Shown one piece after another: positions 25,276-34,954 of a stretch of DNA of 64,000 bases. The notes beneath the pieces were generated by a model that worked only from the letters and a program-made list of their open reading frames with translations, had not been told where the DNA came from and made no database searches. The position numbers and the translations under genes are program-made. This DNA is from Vibrio fluminensis (lineage in GTDB: Bacteria; Pseudomonadota; Gammaproteobacteria; Enterobacterales; Vibrionaceae), in NCBI RefSeq assembly GCF_015278125.1, contig NZ_JADILO010000010.1, forward strand, positions 1 through 64,000. The letters run 5' to 3'. Position 1 is the first letter of the stretch; every line of letters starts with the position of its first letter.

Positions 25276-27216
25276 ATGAATCTGACCTCTCTAACCCACC
25301 CATCGCTGATTAACCTACAAACGACTTTTACAAGTCGTGACGAAGCGATCCGTGCGCTGGCTGAACAATTAGATCAACAAGGCAAACTGCACGATAAACA
25401 ACAATACCTAGATGCGGTATTTGCGCGTGAAGAACAAGGACCAACCGCTTTAGGTGAAGGTCTTGCTGTACCTCATGGTAAGACAGATGCAGTAAAAGAA
25501 GCTTCCTTCGCGGTTGCGACACTAAAACAAGATTTAAAGTGGAAAGGCTTGGACGAAGATGAAGATGTTAATCTGATCTTCCTAATTGCTATTCCAAATG
25601 CTGAAGCAGGCTCTACGCACATGCACCTGCTCACAGAGCTTACTACAACCTTGGTTGATGATGACGTACGTGAAGCCGTGCTGAATGCGACCACCACAGA
25701 TGAACTTCTGGCGCTGTTCAACAAGCCTGACGAAGTGGTTGAAGAACAAGACAACTTAGATACAAATGCGCCAACCGTTGTCTGTGTGACAGCGTGCCCT
25801 GCTGGTATCGCTCATACTTATATGGCTGCGGAATACCTAGAAAAAGCGGGTAAGAAGCTTGGTATCAACGTTCATGTTGAAAAACAAGGTGCTAATGGTA
25901 TTGAAGATCGCTTAACGGCTGAGCAACTGAATAAAGCCGATGCTTGCGTATTTGCGGCAGAAGTGGCTATCAAAGAGCTAGAGCGTTTTAACGGTATTCC
26001 TCGCGTTGAAGTGCCAGTTGCTGAGCCGATTAAACACGCTGAGCGTATTCTTAATGAAGCGTTGGAAGCGGCGAAAAATGGCTCTGGTGCCGAGCGTGCC
26101 GTTGCAACGGATGCGCCGAAGAAGCGTAACTCTTGGAAAACCGATGTTAAACAAGCGCTGCTCTCTGGTATTTCGTTTGCTGTGCCACTGATTGTGGCGG
26201 GTGGTACGGTGCTGGCGATTGCAGTTCTGCTTTCACGTATCAACCCAGAAATGCTTGCGCTTTATAACGAAGCGGGCAGTTGGTTGAACATGTACCGTAA
26301 GCTAGGTGGTGGTCTACTTGGTGTGATCATGGTGCCTGTACTGGCAGCTTACACCGCTTACTCATTGGCGGATAAGCCAGCTCTAGCGCCTGGTTTTGCA
26401 GCGGGTCTTGCAGCGAACTTAATCGGTGCAGGTTTCCTTGGTGGTGTTGCTGGTGGTTTGCTAGCAGGCTACTTCATGCGTTGGGTGAAAGAGAATATTC
26501 GCGTTAGCCCGGCATTTAATGGCTTTTTAACCTTCTACCTTTACCCAGTATTAGGCACCTTGGTTATTGGTTCTTTGATGCTGTTCGTGGTAGGCAAACC
26601 TGTGGCATGGCTAAACCAAGGACTAACCGATTTCCTTAATGGTCTATCGGGTACCAATGCCATCATTCTAGGTGCGGTAATCGGTCTGTTCGTTTCGTCT
26701 GACCTTGGTGGTCCAATCAACAAAGCAGCTTACCTGTTCTGTGTTGGTGCGATGGCGAACGGTAACTTTGCGCCTTATGCAATCTTTGCTTCAGTGAAAA
26801 TGGTTTCGGCATTTACAGTGACATTCTCGACTATGCTTCGTCCACGTCTGTTTAAAGACTTTGAGATTGAAACGGGTAAGTCAACTTGGCTACTAGGTCT
26901 TGCGGGTATCACGGAAGGTGCGATTCCAATGGCGATTGAAGATCCAGTACGCGTAATCGGTTCATTCCTAGTGGGTTCTGCAGTTTGTGGTGCCATCGTA
27001 GGTGCGGCTGGTATCGGTCTGCAAGCGCCAGGTGCGGGTATCGTGTCGCTATTCCTATTGGATTACAGCCCTGAAATCGGCGCATTCGGTGCCGGCGCAA
27101 TCTGGCTAGGTGCTGCTCTAATTGGTACGGCGATTTCTACCGCAATGCTAATCGGCTGGCGAGCACACGCAGTAAAAAAGGGTCAATTTGACGCTCAGGC
27201 TGCGACTTCAAACTAA
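25276..27216 (+). CDS. mngA: PTS 2-O-alpha-mannosyl-D-glycerate permease EIIABC
   Basis: A 646-residue membrane permease that imports and phosphorylates the mannose unit of mannosylglycerate. Domains: fructose-type EIIA (about 1-150; phospho-His H67 in AVPHGK), EIIB (about 165-265; phospho-Cys C174 in TACPAGIAH) and EIIC (about 290-640; SDLGGPINKAAY and GITEGAIPMAIEDP). The order and length match E. coli MngA. It is followed by mngB after 127 bases that include a hairpin. The substrate follows from the adjacent clear MngB orthologue. Confidence 0.92.
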   Translation: MNLTSLTHPSLINLQTTFTSRDEAIRALAEQLDQQGKLHDKQQYLDAVFAREEQGPTALGEGLAVPHGKTDAVKEASFAVATLKQDLKWKGLDEDEDVNLIFLIAIPNAEAGSTHMHLLTELTTTLVDDDVREAVLNATTTDELLALFNKPDEVVEEQDNLDTNAPTVVCVTACPAGIAHTYMAAEYLEKAGKKLGINVHVEKQGANGIEDRLTAEQLNKADACVFAAEVAIKELERFNGIPRVEVPVAEPIKHAERILNEALEAAKNGSGAERAVATDAPKKRNSWKTDVKQALLSGISFAVPLIVAGGTVLAIAVLLSRINPEMLALYNEAGSWLNMYRKLGGGLLGVIMVPVLAAYTAYSLADKPALAPGFAAGLAANLIGAGFLGGVAGGLLAGYFMRWVKENIRVSPAFNGFLTFYLYPVLGTLVIGSLMLFVVGKPVAWLNQGLTDFLNGLSGTNAIILGAVIGLFVSSDLGGPINKAAYLFCVGAMANGNFAPYAIFASVKMVSAFTVTFSTMLRPRLFKDFEIETGKSTWLLGLAGITEGAIPMAIEDPVRVIGSFLVGSAVCGAIVGAAGIGLQAPGAGIVSLFLLDYSPEIGAFGAGAIWLGAALIGTAISTAMLIGWRAHAVKKGQFDAQAATSN

Positions 27217-27226
27217 CGCTAAATAG

Positions 27227-27253
27227 CACAGGGCACAAGTTATGTGCCCTGTG
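27227..27253 (+). promoter_or_regulatory. Intercistronic hairpin between mngA and mngB
   Basis: CACAGGGCACA pairs perfectly with TGTGCCCTGTG around a five-base loop. No T run follows, so this is probably an mRNA 3'-end stabiliser or processing site. Confidence 0.6.
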
Positions 27254-27343
27254 TAAGTAACAAGATTTAATCCCCATATTTTCAAATTTCAAATTTCGAG
27301 TCTCTTTACTGCTTAAGTAAATCGCTCAATAGGTAATACAGTT

Positions 27344-29995
27344 ATGACTACATCACGCGTTCATATTACTCCACACATGCACTGGGATCGTGAATGGTAT
27401 TTCACTACTGAAGAGTCACGTATTCTTCTGATTAACAACATGGAAGAGATCATGCAGCGTCTAGAAAATGACCCTGCATACAAATACTACGTACTCGATG
27501 GTCAAACCGCGGTACTAGAAGATTACTTCGCGATCAAACCAGAGAACAAAGAGCGCGTTAAAGCCTTAGTTGAAGCGGGCAAATTGATTATTGGTCCTTG
27601 GTATTCGCAAACGGATACCATGCAAGTGTCTGGCGAATCCATTGTACGTAATATGCTTTACGGTATTCGTGACTGCCTAGAGTTTGGTGAAGTAATGAAG
27701 ATTGGTTACCTACCAGATTCATTCTCAATGAGCTCGCAACTACCTATGATTTACAACGGCTTTGGTATTAATCGTGCAATGTTCTGGCGCGGCTGTTCAG
27801 AGCGTCACGGTACAGATAAAACCGAATTTGTATGGCAATCGAATGATGGGAGTGAAGTGACATCACAAGTGCTACCACTGGGCTATGCGATTGGTAAGTA
27901 CTTACCTCAAGATGAAAAAGGTCTGCGTGATCGCCTAGACAAATACTTCCCTGTGCTTGAAAAGCCGTCAGTGACGAAAGACATTCTGTTGCCAAACGGT
28001 CACGACCAAATGCCAATTCAGAAAGACATTTTTGAAGTGATGGACAAGCTGCGTGAGATCTACCCTGATCGCGAGTTTGTGATGAGCCGCTACGAAGAAG
28101 TGTTTGAGCGTATTGAAGCGCTGCGCGATCAATTGGATACAGTAAAAGGTGAGTTTAACGACGGTAAATACATGCGTGTTCACCGCACGATTTCTTCAAC
28201 TCGTATGGACATCAAACTGATCCACGCTGAAGTTGAGAATAAGATTGTTAACATTCTAGAGCCGCTTGCGTCTATCGCTTGGAGCTTGGGCTTTGAATAC
28301 CACCACGGTCTGATTGAGAAAATGTGGAAAGAGAGCATGAAGAACCACGCTCATGACTCGATTGGTTGCTGCTGCTCAGACAAAGTACACGCTGAGATCC
28401 TAAACCGCTACATCCTTGCGGATGATATGGCGACCAACCTAATCAACTTCTACAAGCGTAAGATTGTTGACCACATGCCAGCACGTGAAGGCTGTGACAA
28501 GCTAGCGCTGTTCAACCTATCTCCATATGCGCGTGAAGAGGTGATCAATACCACGATTACTCTACGTGCGAATGAATTTAATCTGTTTGATGATAACGAC
28601 AATGCGATTGAGTACTTCATTCAAGACCAACGCGTGATTGACCCAGGTAAGATTGACCGTCAGATCGTTCACTACGGTAACTACGACCCGTTCATTGAAT
28701 ATGACATCCAATTTAAACACACAGTACCAGCAATGGGCTTCACGACATTGCACATTGAAGCGCACAGCAAAGGCACGCAAAAAGTGGCAGAGCAGGGTGA
28801 ACACGTTCTAGAGAACGACTTCTACCGCATCAATGTCAACGCTAACGGTACGCTAACTATTTTCGACAAAGAGACGCTACACACTTACGACCAAGCGCTG
28901 CGTATCGAAGATGGTTCAGATGATGGCGACGAATACGATTACTCGCCATCACGTAAAGAATGGCTACTCTACTCTGATGAGTTTGAGGTGCAAACAGAGA
29001 TCAAACACGAAGGCTTCCAATCGGTCGCGAACATTAAGCTACGCATGTCTGTCCCAGCAAATCTGCAGGAGCGTGAAGAGCGAGCGGGTCAAAATGGTTT
29101 CCTAGATGTTGACTGCCAAGTGGTTCTAAAACAAGGTAGCCGCCGTATTGACGTTCGCATGGAGCTTGATAACCAAGCTGATGATCACCGTGTACGTGTG
29201 CTTATCCCGACGCCATTTGTCTCTGAAACTGTGGTTGCGGATAACCAGTTTGGCTTGATCACTCGCCCAACCAACGATCCTGCGATGGAAGTTTGGGAAC
29301 AAGAGGGCTGGAAAGAAGCGCCAGTACCAGTTTACCAACTTATGAACTTTGCGGCGGTTGAGAACTCGGCTGGCGGTATGGCGCTGATGACCAATGGTCT
29401 ACGTGAGTTTGAAATCATTTCAAGCAAGAACAACGAAGAGCGTGATACTTTTGCTCTAACATTGCTACGTGGTGTTGGCACGCTGGGTAAAGAAGAGCTG
29501 CTACTGCGTCCTGGTCGCCCTTCAGGTATTAAGATCCCAACGCCTGACTCGCAAACGCGTGGCAAGCTAGTGTGTAACTTCAGTCTGTTTGGTTACCAAG
29601 GTGATCACATCAGTGCGAATATCATGGCTGAATCTCGTGACAACGTCACTCCAATTCAGTGCTACAACAAGATCCCATACAACGCGATGAAGCTAAACGT
29701 GGGTGAACAAGACAAGCCACTTACATACAGCTTGCTTGAAAAAGAGCAACGTGGCGCGGTATTGAGTGTACTGAAGAAAGCGGAAGATGAGCAAGGTCTT
29801 GTGATTCGTGTTTACAACCCAGCAGAAACGGGTGAGTTAGAAGATGGTGTTTGCTTCACTCAAGCGGTAAGCGCATGGCAAGAAGTGAGCATGGATGAGA
29901 AGCCTTTAGCGGAATCTCAAGAGCAATCTCAAGTTGAGACGAGCTTTGGCACTTTGAAATCATGCCAAGCTAAGTCATTCCTAGTGAAGTTCTAA
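27344..29995 (+). CDS. mngB: Mannosylglycerate hydrolase, GH38 alpha-mannosidase
   Basis: An 883-residue cytoplasmic enzyme that cleaves 6-phospho-mannosylglycerate to mannose-6-phosphate and glycerate. It matches E. coli MngB along its length as I recall that sequence ([51 protein letters not shown]). By family alignment the zinc ligands would be H13 and D15 with the histidine of HAHDS, and the nucleophile D125 in GYLPDSF. It follows mngA; a strong terminator lies before manA. Glycerate kinase is not in the window. Confidence 0.93.
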   Translation: MTTSRVHITPHMHWDREWYFTTEESRILLINNMEEIMQRLENDPAYKYYVLDGQTAVLEDYFAIKPENKERVKALVEAGKLIIGPWYSQTDTMQVSGESIVRNMLYGIRDCLEFGEVMKIGYLPDSFSMSSQLPMIYNGFGINRAMFWRGCSERHGTDKTEFVWQSNDGSEVTSQVLPLGYAIGKYLPQDEKGLRDRLDKYFPVLEKPSVTKDILLPNGHDQMPIQKDIFEVMDKLREIYPDREFVMSRYEEVFERIEALRDQLDTVKGEFNDGKYMRVHRTISSTRMDIKLIHAEVENKIVNILEPLASIAWSLGFEYHHGLIEKMWKESMKNHAHDSIGCCCSDKVHAEILNRYILADDMATNLINFYKRKIVDHMPAREGCDKLALFNLSPYAREEVINTTITLRANEFNLFDDNDNAIEYFIQDQRVIDPGKIDRQIVHYGNYDPFIEYDIQFKHTVPAMGFTTLHIEAHSKGTQKVAEQGEHVLENDFYRINVNANGTLTIFDKETLHTYDQALRIEDGSDDGDEYDYSPSRKEWLLYSDEFEVQTEIKHEGFQSVANIKLRMSVPANLQEREERAGQNGFLDVDCQVVLKQGSRRIDVRMELDNQADDHRVRVLIPTPFVSETVVADNQFGLITRPTNDPAMEVWEQEGWKEAPVPVYQLMNFAAVENSAGGMALMTNGLREFEIISSKNNEERDTFALTLLRGVGTLGKEELLLRPGRPSGIKIPTPDSQTRGKLVCNFSLFGYQGDHISANIMAESRDNVTPIQCYNKIPYNAMKLNVGEQDKPLTYSLLEKEQRGAVLSVLKKAEDEQGLVIRVYNPAETGELEDGVCFTQAVSAWQEVSMDEKPLAESQEQSQVETSFGTLKSCQAKSFLVKF

Positions 29996-30006
29996 TTACG
30001 GGTTTT

Positions 30007-30044
30007 GCTCAGCACATTGCCTCATAGATGTGCTGAGCTTTTTT
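30007..30044 (+). terminator. Terminator after mngB
   Basis: GCTCAGCACA (30007-30016) pairs perfectly with TGTGCTGAGC (30029-30038), followed by six Ts. manA starts 35 bases later, so it needs read-through or its own promoter. Confidence 0.9.
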
Positions 30045-30078
30045 ATTTCACCTCCATTCGCTCGCAAGAGATTCAACG

Positions 30079-31272
30079 ATGACGAAAACACTATTTAAAC
30101 TCGATAACGTAATTCAAAATTATGTTTGGGGTAGTAAAACGGCGATGGGTGAGCTATTTGGTATTGCTAACCCTGACAATCAACCTCAAGCTGAAATCTG
30201 GATGGGTGCACACCCAAATGGTTGCTCAAAAGTAGCCGGCAGCGGTGAGCTTTTGTCTGAGATTATCGCGCAAGATCCACATGGCGTTTTAGGCGAGTAT
30301 ACGGCGGAGCGTTTTGGTGAACTGCCTTATCTGTTTAAAGTATTGTCTGCGGCAAAACCGCTTTCGGTACAAGTTCACCCTAGTAAAGCGAAAGCGATGG
30401 CAGGCTTTGCGAGAGAGAACCAGCAAGGCATTGAGTTAAGTGCGGCGAACCGTAACTACAAAGATGCTAACCATAAACCCGAGTTGGTTTACGCGTTAAC
30501 GTTTTACAAAGCGATGAATGGTTTTCGTCCTGTTGCAGAGATTGTGGCGCTGTTTCAGCAAGCGGGGATTGATTCCTTGCGTGATGAAGTTGATGCGCTG
30601 AGTGCTTTGCCGAACGAGCAAGGTTTAGCAGAGTTTTTCTCTGTGGTGATGAACCTTACCGGTGAGCGTAAGCAGCAAGCGATCGCTGAGCTTGTGGCGC
30701 GAGTCGAACTGCCCGCTAAAACGGCACTAGCACGTGAAGCGTTTGAACTCATTCAAGACTTTAGTCAAGGGTATGGCGATGATATCGGTCTGTTTTCACC
30801 GCTGCTGTTAAATGTGGTGGAGCTTGAACCAGGTGAAGCGATGTTCCTCCATGCTGAAACGCCGCACGCGTATGTCAAAGGTACTGGCTTAGAAATTATG
30901 GCGAACTCTGACAACGTACTGCGCGCAGGTTTGACGCCTAAGTATATGGATGTGGCGGAGCTTATTGCTAATACTCAGTTCCACTCTATTACTGCTGACG
31001 AAATCAAGCTGGCACCATTTTGCAGCGGTAATAAGCTCGGTTATCCGATCCCGGTGGATGATTTCGGTTTTGAAATCATCGCGCTCGATGCCGAGGATAA
31101 AGCGCAATATGTTCGCGGTGCAGAGATTATTTTCTGTATTGAAGGTCAAGCAACGCTTAGTTGTGGCAGTGAGCTCGTTACCCTTGCCGCAGGTGAGTCA
31201 GCCTTTGTTTGTAACAAAGCAAAAGTTTATCAGTATCATGGTGTTGGCACATTAGCGCGTGCGTTTAACTGA
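30079..31272 (+). CDS. manA: Mannose-6-phosphate isomerase, class I
   Basis: A 397-residue zinc isomerase converting mannose-6-phosphate to fructose-6-phosphate, the next step after MngB. Class I features are visible: LDNVIQNYVWGSKTAM at the start, AKPLSVQVHPSK with zinc-ligand residues, the NHKPE glutamate region, and MFLHAETPHAYVKGTGLEIMANSDNVLRAGLTPKY at about 255-290. Its placement next to mngAB completes entry of the sugar into glycolysis. Confidence 0.94.
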   Translation: MTKTLFKLDNVIQNYVWGSKTAMGELFGIANPDNQPQAEIWMGAHPNGCSKVAGSGELLSEIIAQDPHGVLGEYTAERFGELPYLFKVLSAAKPLSVQVHPSKAKAMAGFARENQQGIELSAANRNYKDANHKPELVYALTFYKAMNGFRPVAEIVALFQQAGIDSLRDEVDALSALPNEQGLAEFFSVVMNLTGERKQQAIAELVARVELPAKTALAREAFELIQDFSQGYGDDIGLFSPLLLNVVELEPGEAMFLHAETPHAYVKGTGLEIMANSDNVLRAGLTPKYMDVAELIANTQFHSITADEIKLAPFCSGNKLGYPIPVDDFGFEIIALDAEDKAQYVRGAEIIFCIEGQATLSCGSELVTLAAGESAFVCNKAKVYQYHGVGTLARAFN

Positions 31273-31816
31273 TTGATAGGCTCCTAACGGCTGAGATCAT
31301 GTTCCCCCGAGCGTGGGTCAATAGCCTTTTGGGTAACCGTGATATTGTTTTGGTCGTATCCAAGGGGATTTGGAATAAGTATTAAACCGCTACTATTCAA
31401 TTTAATTAGCGTCACTTGCTGATTATCAACATCGTTGGAAAGTATCATGTTCACCGTTGTGTTTAATACGGTTTGACCAGCCCGCCATTTCGGCGGGTTT
31501 TTTTATGCCATTCATCAATTCTCAATCCTGCAAAGTGATTTCTAGCGGATATAATGAAATTAGTCACATTAATTATAAGGATATTGAGCCATCCTAGAGT
31601 GACTAGCCATTAATCTGTGTGAGTGGTGGTGAAATGCATGGAGTGATCCGAAAAATGACATGGCAGACGAGCAGGCGGTAATCCCGCCGATTTAATGCCG
31701 TTTGTAACTTTATCGTAGCTGACTTGATGGCGATTGAGCTTGTATCAAGTTTGCTTTGTAATCGACCCGCTTAGCCGCGTGAGTCGTGTTCAACGTGTCA
31801 TTTGCAAGGAGGCTTT
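31273..31816. other. 544-bp intergenic region
   Basis: It holds the terminator at 31480-31504 and, downstream, the probable promoter of the EF-G paralogue. The segment 31273-31470 has no ORF or strong structure that I can support. Confidence 0.5.
31480..31504 (+). terminator. Terminator downstream of manA
   Basis: GCCCGCC/GGCGGG stem (31480-31497) followed by a seven-base T run. It is 208 bp past the manA stop, so a short non-coding transcript between the two could also end here. Confidence 0.8.
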
Positions 31817-33841
31817 ATGCCTATCAATAAGATCCGCAACATCGCCTTTGTTGGTCAAACGGGGACGGGTAAAACGACGTTGATTGAAAAACTGTTGTTT
31901 ACCTGCGACTCCACGACCCATTTAGGTTGTGTCGAAAAAGGGGACACGGTTACCGATTTTGACGACCAATCGATTCAGTATCAACACAGTATTGAAGCCA
32001 CCCCTGTCGCGTTGAGTTGGAATCAGCACCGCCTTAATATCATCGATACTCCCGGACAAAACGAATTACTTGGACGCACCCTCAGCGTATTTCCCGCAGT
32101 GGAAACCACCGCACTAATCATCGATCCGCAAGCCCCTATCAATCAAACCTCTGAGCGGATATTTGAGTTTGCTCAAGAGCGACAAATGTGTCGGATGATT
32201 ATTGTCAACAAGTTAGACAATCATGGTGATCAGCTCGAAGCACTGATGGAAAGTATTGTTGCGCACTTTGGCGACAACTGCCTGCCAATCAACTTACCTT
32301 CAACTGATGGTCACTCAGTTGTCGACTGTTTCTTTGAACCGGAAGTGGCGAAAGAGACTTTGATATCAACGGTGGAAGCGGCGCATGAGACGTTAATCGA
32401 CCAAGTGATTGAGGTGGATGAAGAGTTGATGGAGCTCTATCTAGAACAAGGCTCTGAACTTACGCCTGAACAGCTGCATGATCCATTTGAAGAAGCGCTC
32501 AGAACTGGGCATGTCGTGCCAATCTGCTTCGTGTCTGCGCAAACTGGTGCAGGCGTGGATCTTCTACTAAAAACCTTAACCGAAATTATGCCGATGCCAA
32601 ACGAAGGTAACCCACCTCAGTTGGAGAAAAACGGTAAGATGATTAAGGTTAACTGTGAAACGTTAGAGCACAGCGTGGCGCATGTGTACAAAGTGAGTGT
32701 GGATCCTTATATGGGCAAGCTGGCTTACTTGCGCGTCTATCAAGGTGAAATCCATGTCGGCAGCCAACTCTATATCGGTGAGAGCAATAAAGCGTTTAAG
32801 GTTGGGCATCTGTATCAACTTCAAGGTAAGGTGCGCAGCGAGATCACGAAAGCATTAGCAGGGGATTTCTGTGTGCTGGCTAAAGTGGATGAGTTGCAGT
32901 TTGACTCTATCGTACATGATTCTCATGACGAAGATGGCGTGACGTTGAAGACCTTAAACTTCCCCAATTCAATGTATTCAATCTGTCTTAAACCGGTGAA
33001 ACGGGGGGATGAGCAAAAACTGGGTGATGTACTGCATAAGATAGTCAGCGAAGACCCATCTCTGCGCGTGGAACATCGTGCTCGAACGAATGAAACCATT
33101 TTAAGTGGGCAAGGTGAGTTCCACCTTAAAATCGCCTTAGAAAAGATGGCGAGCGTTTATAAGCTTGAAGTCGAAACCAGTGAACCGAGTGTCGAGTACT
33201 TTGAAACCGTGACCAAACCTGCTGAAGGGCATTATCGCCATAAGAAACAGAGTGGTGGGGCTGGGCAGTTTGGTGAAGTGCAGCTGCGGGTACGACCGCT
33301 AGAACGTGGCGCTGGCTTCCAATTCGTTAATAAGGTTGTGGGTGGCTCGATTCCAACTTCGCTGATCCCTGCGGTGGAAAAGGGCATTGTCCAAGCGCTT
33401 GAAGAGGGCGCGATTTCTGGTAATCCAATCAAAGATATCGAAGTTACTGTCTATGACGGTAAATATCATTCGGTGGACTCGAAAGAGATCGCTTTTGTGA
33501 TTGCGGGTAAAAAAGCGTTTCTAGATGCGATCAACAATGCTGACCCAATTGTACTGGAGCCAATCGTACAAATGGAACTGCGCGTGCCGACGGTGAATGT
33601 AGGCGATGTCTCTGGGGATCTCTCAGGTAACCGCGGCTTGATTGAAGGTACTGAGCCTATCGATGGTCATTTTACGTTGCTACGGGCGAAATCGCCGCTA
33701 AATGAGGTGCAAGGTTATTCGCAACGTTTACGTTCGATAACGGGTGGGGAGGGCAGTTTTAATATGTCGCTTAGCCACTATGAGCCCGCGCCGCCATTAG
33801 TACAAAAACGGGTGTGTGATAAGGCTACTGAAACGAATTAA
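31817..33841 (+). CDS. Divergent elongation factor G paralogue
   Basis: A 674-residue translational GTPase with EF-G domains I-V in order. The P loop is GQTGTGKTT (about 13-21), G3 is DTPGQ (77-81) and G4 is NKLD (131-134). Domain IV has the KKQSGGAGQFGEVQLRV segment, and the C-terminus keeps VNVGDVSGDLSGNRGLIEGTE. Two core changes stand out: the catalytic DTPGH histidine is Gln (Q81), and the switch I RGITI motif is absent. AGGAGG precedes the ATG at 31817. It is not the housekeeping fusA; a ribosome recycling, stress or protection role is possible. Confidence 0.88.
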   Translation: MPINKIRNIAFVGQTGTGKTTLIEKLLFTCDSTTHLGCVEKGDTVTDFDDQSIQYQHSIEATPVALSWNQHRLNIIDTPGQNELLGRTLSVFPAVETTALIIDPQAPINQTSERIFEFAQERQMCRMIIVNKLDNHGDQLEALMESIVAHFGDNCLPINLPSTDGHSVVDCFFEPEVAKETLISTVEAAHETLIDQVIEVDEELMELYLEQGSELTPEQLHDPFEEALRTGHVVPICFVSAQTGAGVDLLLKTLTEIMPMPNEGNPPQLEKNGKMIKVNCETLEHSVAHVYKVSVDPYMGKLAYLRVYQGEIHVGSQLYIGESNKAFKVGHLYQLQGKVRSEITKALAGDFCVLAKVDELQFDSIVHDSHDEDGVTLKTLNFPNSMYSICLKPVKRGDEQKLGDVLHKIVSEDPSLRVEHRARTNETILSGQGEFHLKIALEKMASVYKLEVETSEPSVEYFETVTKPAEGHYRHKKQSGGAGQFGEVQLRVRPLERGAGFQFVNKVVGGSIPTSLIPAVEKGIVQALEEGAISGNPIKDIEVTVYDGKYHSVDSKEIAFVIAGKKAFLDAINNADPIVLEPIVQMELRVPTVNVGDVSGDLSGNRGLIEGTEPIDGHFTLLRAKSPLNEVQGYSQRLRSITGGEGSFNMSLSHYEPAPPLVQKRVCDKATETN

Positions 33842-33864
33842 TTGGTTGTACTGTTAGGTAAAGT

Positions 33865-33897
33865 AAAACGCCCTCGTTTTTGATAGAGGGCGTTTTT
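33865..33897 (+). terminator. Terminator after the EF-G paralogue
   Basis: AAAACGCCCTC (33865-33875) pairs with GAGGGCGTTTT (33886-33896). Confidence 0.9.
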
Positions 33898-33926
33898 ATA
33901 AGCTTCTTTTGTCGACGGAGTCGGTA

Positions 33927-34682
33927 TTAGTCGCGCTTTACACAAGCAAAGAATGCGTTGCCTGACTGACCATTCCAAGGCAGGATTTTTTCGTAATCAT
34001 GCTCGAAGATATGCACTTCAAAGTACGGTTCAAGTAGTGAGCTTAGTTCGTCATAGTTAACCGCAACCATTGGGTGCTCATCATTCCAAAGCTGTTTTTC
34101 ATCTTCAGAGTGCTTTTCGATACTCAGTGTCAGGAATTGCTGTTCACCCTCGCCGCTGTATCGCCAACCTGAGCTAAAAGTAAACTCACTGCCTTCGTGT
34201 TGGGCGCTATGGCGAACGAAAGAGCGGTTATCAATTTTGTTACGGTTGACCGAGTTAAAGCAGAACATACCACCTGATGCTAGTGCTGCATGGGCAGCGG
34301 CGATGCATTTTTTCAGGTTTTCAATACCATCACTGTAATGGATTGAGTAAAGAAAACAGGTGATCAGATCTAGCGGTTGTTCAACAGTAAACTCACACAT
34401 ATTGTTGAGGATGAATTCCGCTTCTGGGCAACGCTGCTTAGCAATATCAAGCATCGGTTGGTTTAGGTCCAGACCGCTGCTTTGGTAGCCGGCATCAATC
34501 AGGTGACGAATATGCGGACCAGTGCCACAAGCTAAATCAAGGTGCTTCTTTCCTTCATTACCAAAAATTTGGTGTAGGCGGCTTACGAAGTGACTTTGCG
34601 CTTTGTAATCAATATCGGCACACATTAAATCGTAGTAACCAGAAAGGTCGGTATAGAGGGCGTTTGAAGGAATGATTCCCAC
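33927..34682 (-). CDS. Class I SAM-dependent methyltransferase
   Basis: A 251-residue Rossmann-fold methyltransferase. Motif I is HLDLACGTGPHIRHL (about 47-61), the acidic residue after strand 2 is in SSGLDLNQPML, and motif IV is DLITCFLYSIHY. The N-terminus (LYTDLSGYYDLMCADIDYKAQ) is typical of small-molecule methyltransferases. GTG is the start and no good ribosome binding site is seen. It is divergent from the MATE gene and convergent with the EF-G paralogue. The substrate is unknown. Confidence 0.88.
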   Translation of the reverse strand: MGIIPSNALYTDLSGYYDLMCADIDYKAQSHFVSRLHQIFGNEGKKHLDLACGTGPHIRHLIDAGYQSSGLDLNQPMLDIAKQRCPEAEFILNNMCEFTVEQPLDLITCFLYSIHYSDGIENLKKCIAAAHAALASGGMFCFNSVNRNKIDNRSFVRHSAQHEGSEFTFSSGWRYSGEGEQQFLTLSIEKHSEDEKQLWNDEHPMVAVNYDELSSLLEPYFEVHIFEHDYEKILPWNGQSGNAFFACVKRD

Positions 34683-34742
34683 AGTTGTTATGCTCGTAAA
34701 TTATTGGGCTGCGCATGCTATACCAACATTGCTCAGTTACGA

Positions 34743-34820
34743 AGCAAAAAAAACACGTTTTTTTTGCTGTTATTTTTAGCGAATTATTTCATTTTTATAA
34801 CTATCAATAACTTAGTTATT
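34743..34820. promoter_or_regulatory. Two inverted repeats in the methyltransferase-MATE divergent region
   Basis: AGCAAAAAAAA-cacg-TTTTTTTTGCT (34743-34768) is a perfect 11-bp inverted repeat of mostly A8/T8, and AATAAC-tta-GTTATT (34806-34820) follows, then Ts. A longer stem AAATGCAC/GTGCATTT (34895-34902 and 34925-34932) lies close to the MATE start. These may be terminators or leader elements; no known riboswitch class was recognised. Confidence 0.35.
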
Positions 34821-34954
34821 TTTGCTGATGATCGTTGTGCTTGACCGATTTTAACAAGCTGATTATATTATCGCCGCCCAACGGGCACACCCTAAAATGC
34901 ACACTCGCTATCCTGCCATCACTGGTGCATTTATATTGGTGTTTGTGAAATTCC

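Noticed and set aside
26775..27100. Long antisense ORFs over mngA and other PTS genes
   Set aside because: They follow from codon bias in GC-richer coding sequence and have no independent support.
34895..34932. Riboswitch before the MATE gene
   Set aside because: A stem is present but no conserved core of a known class could be recognised.
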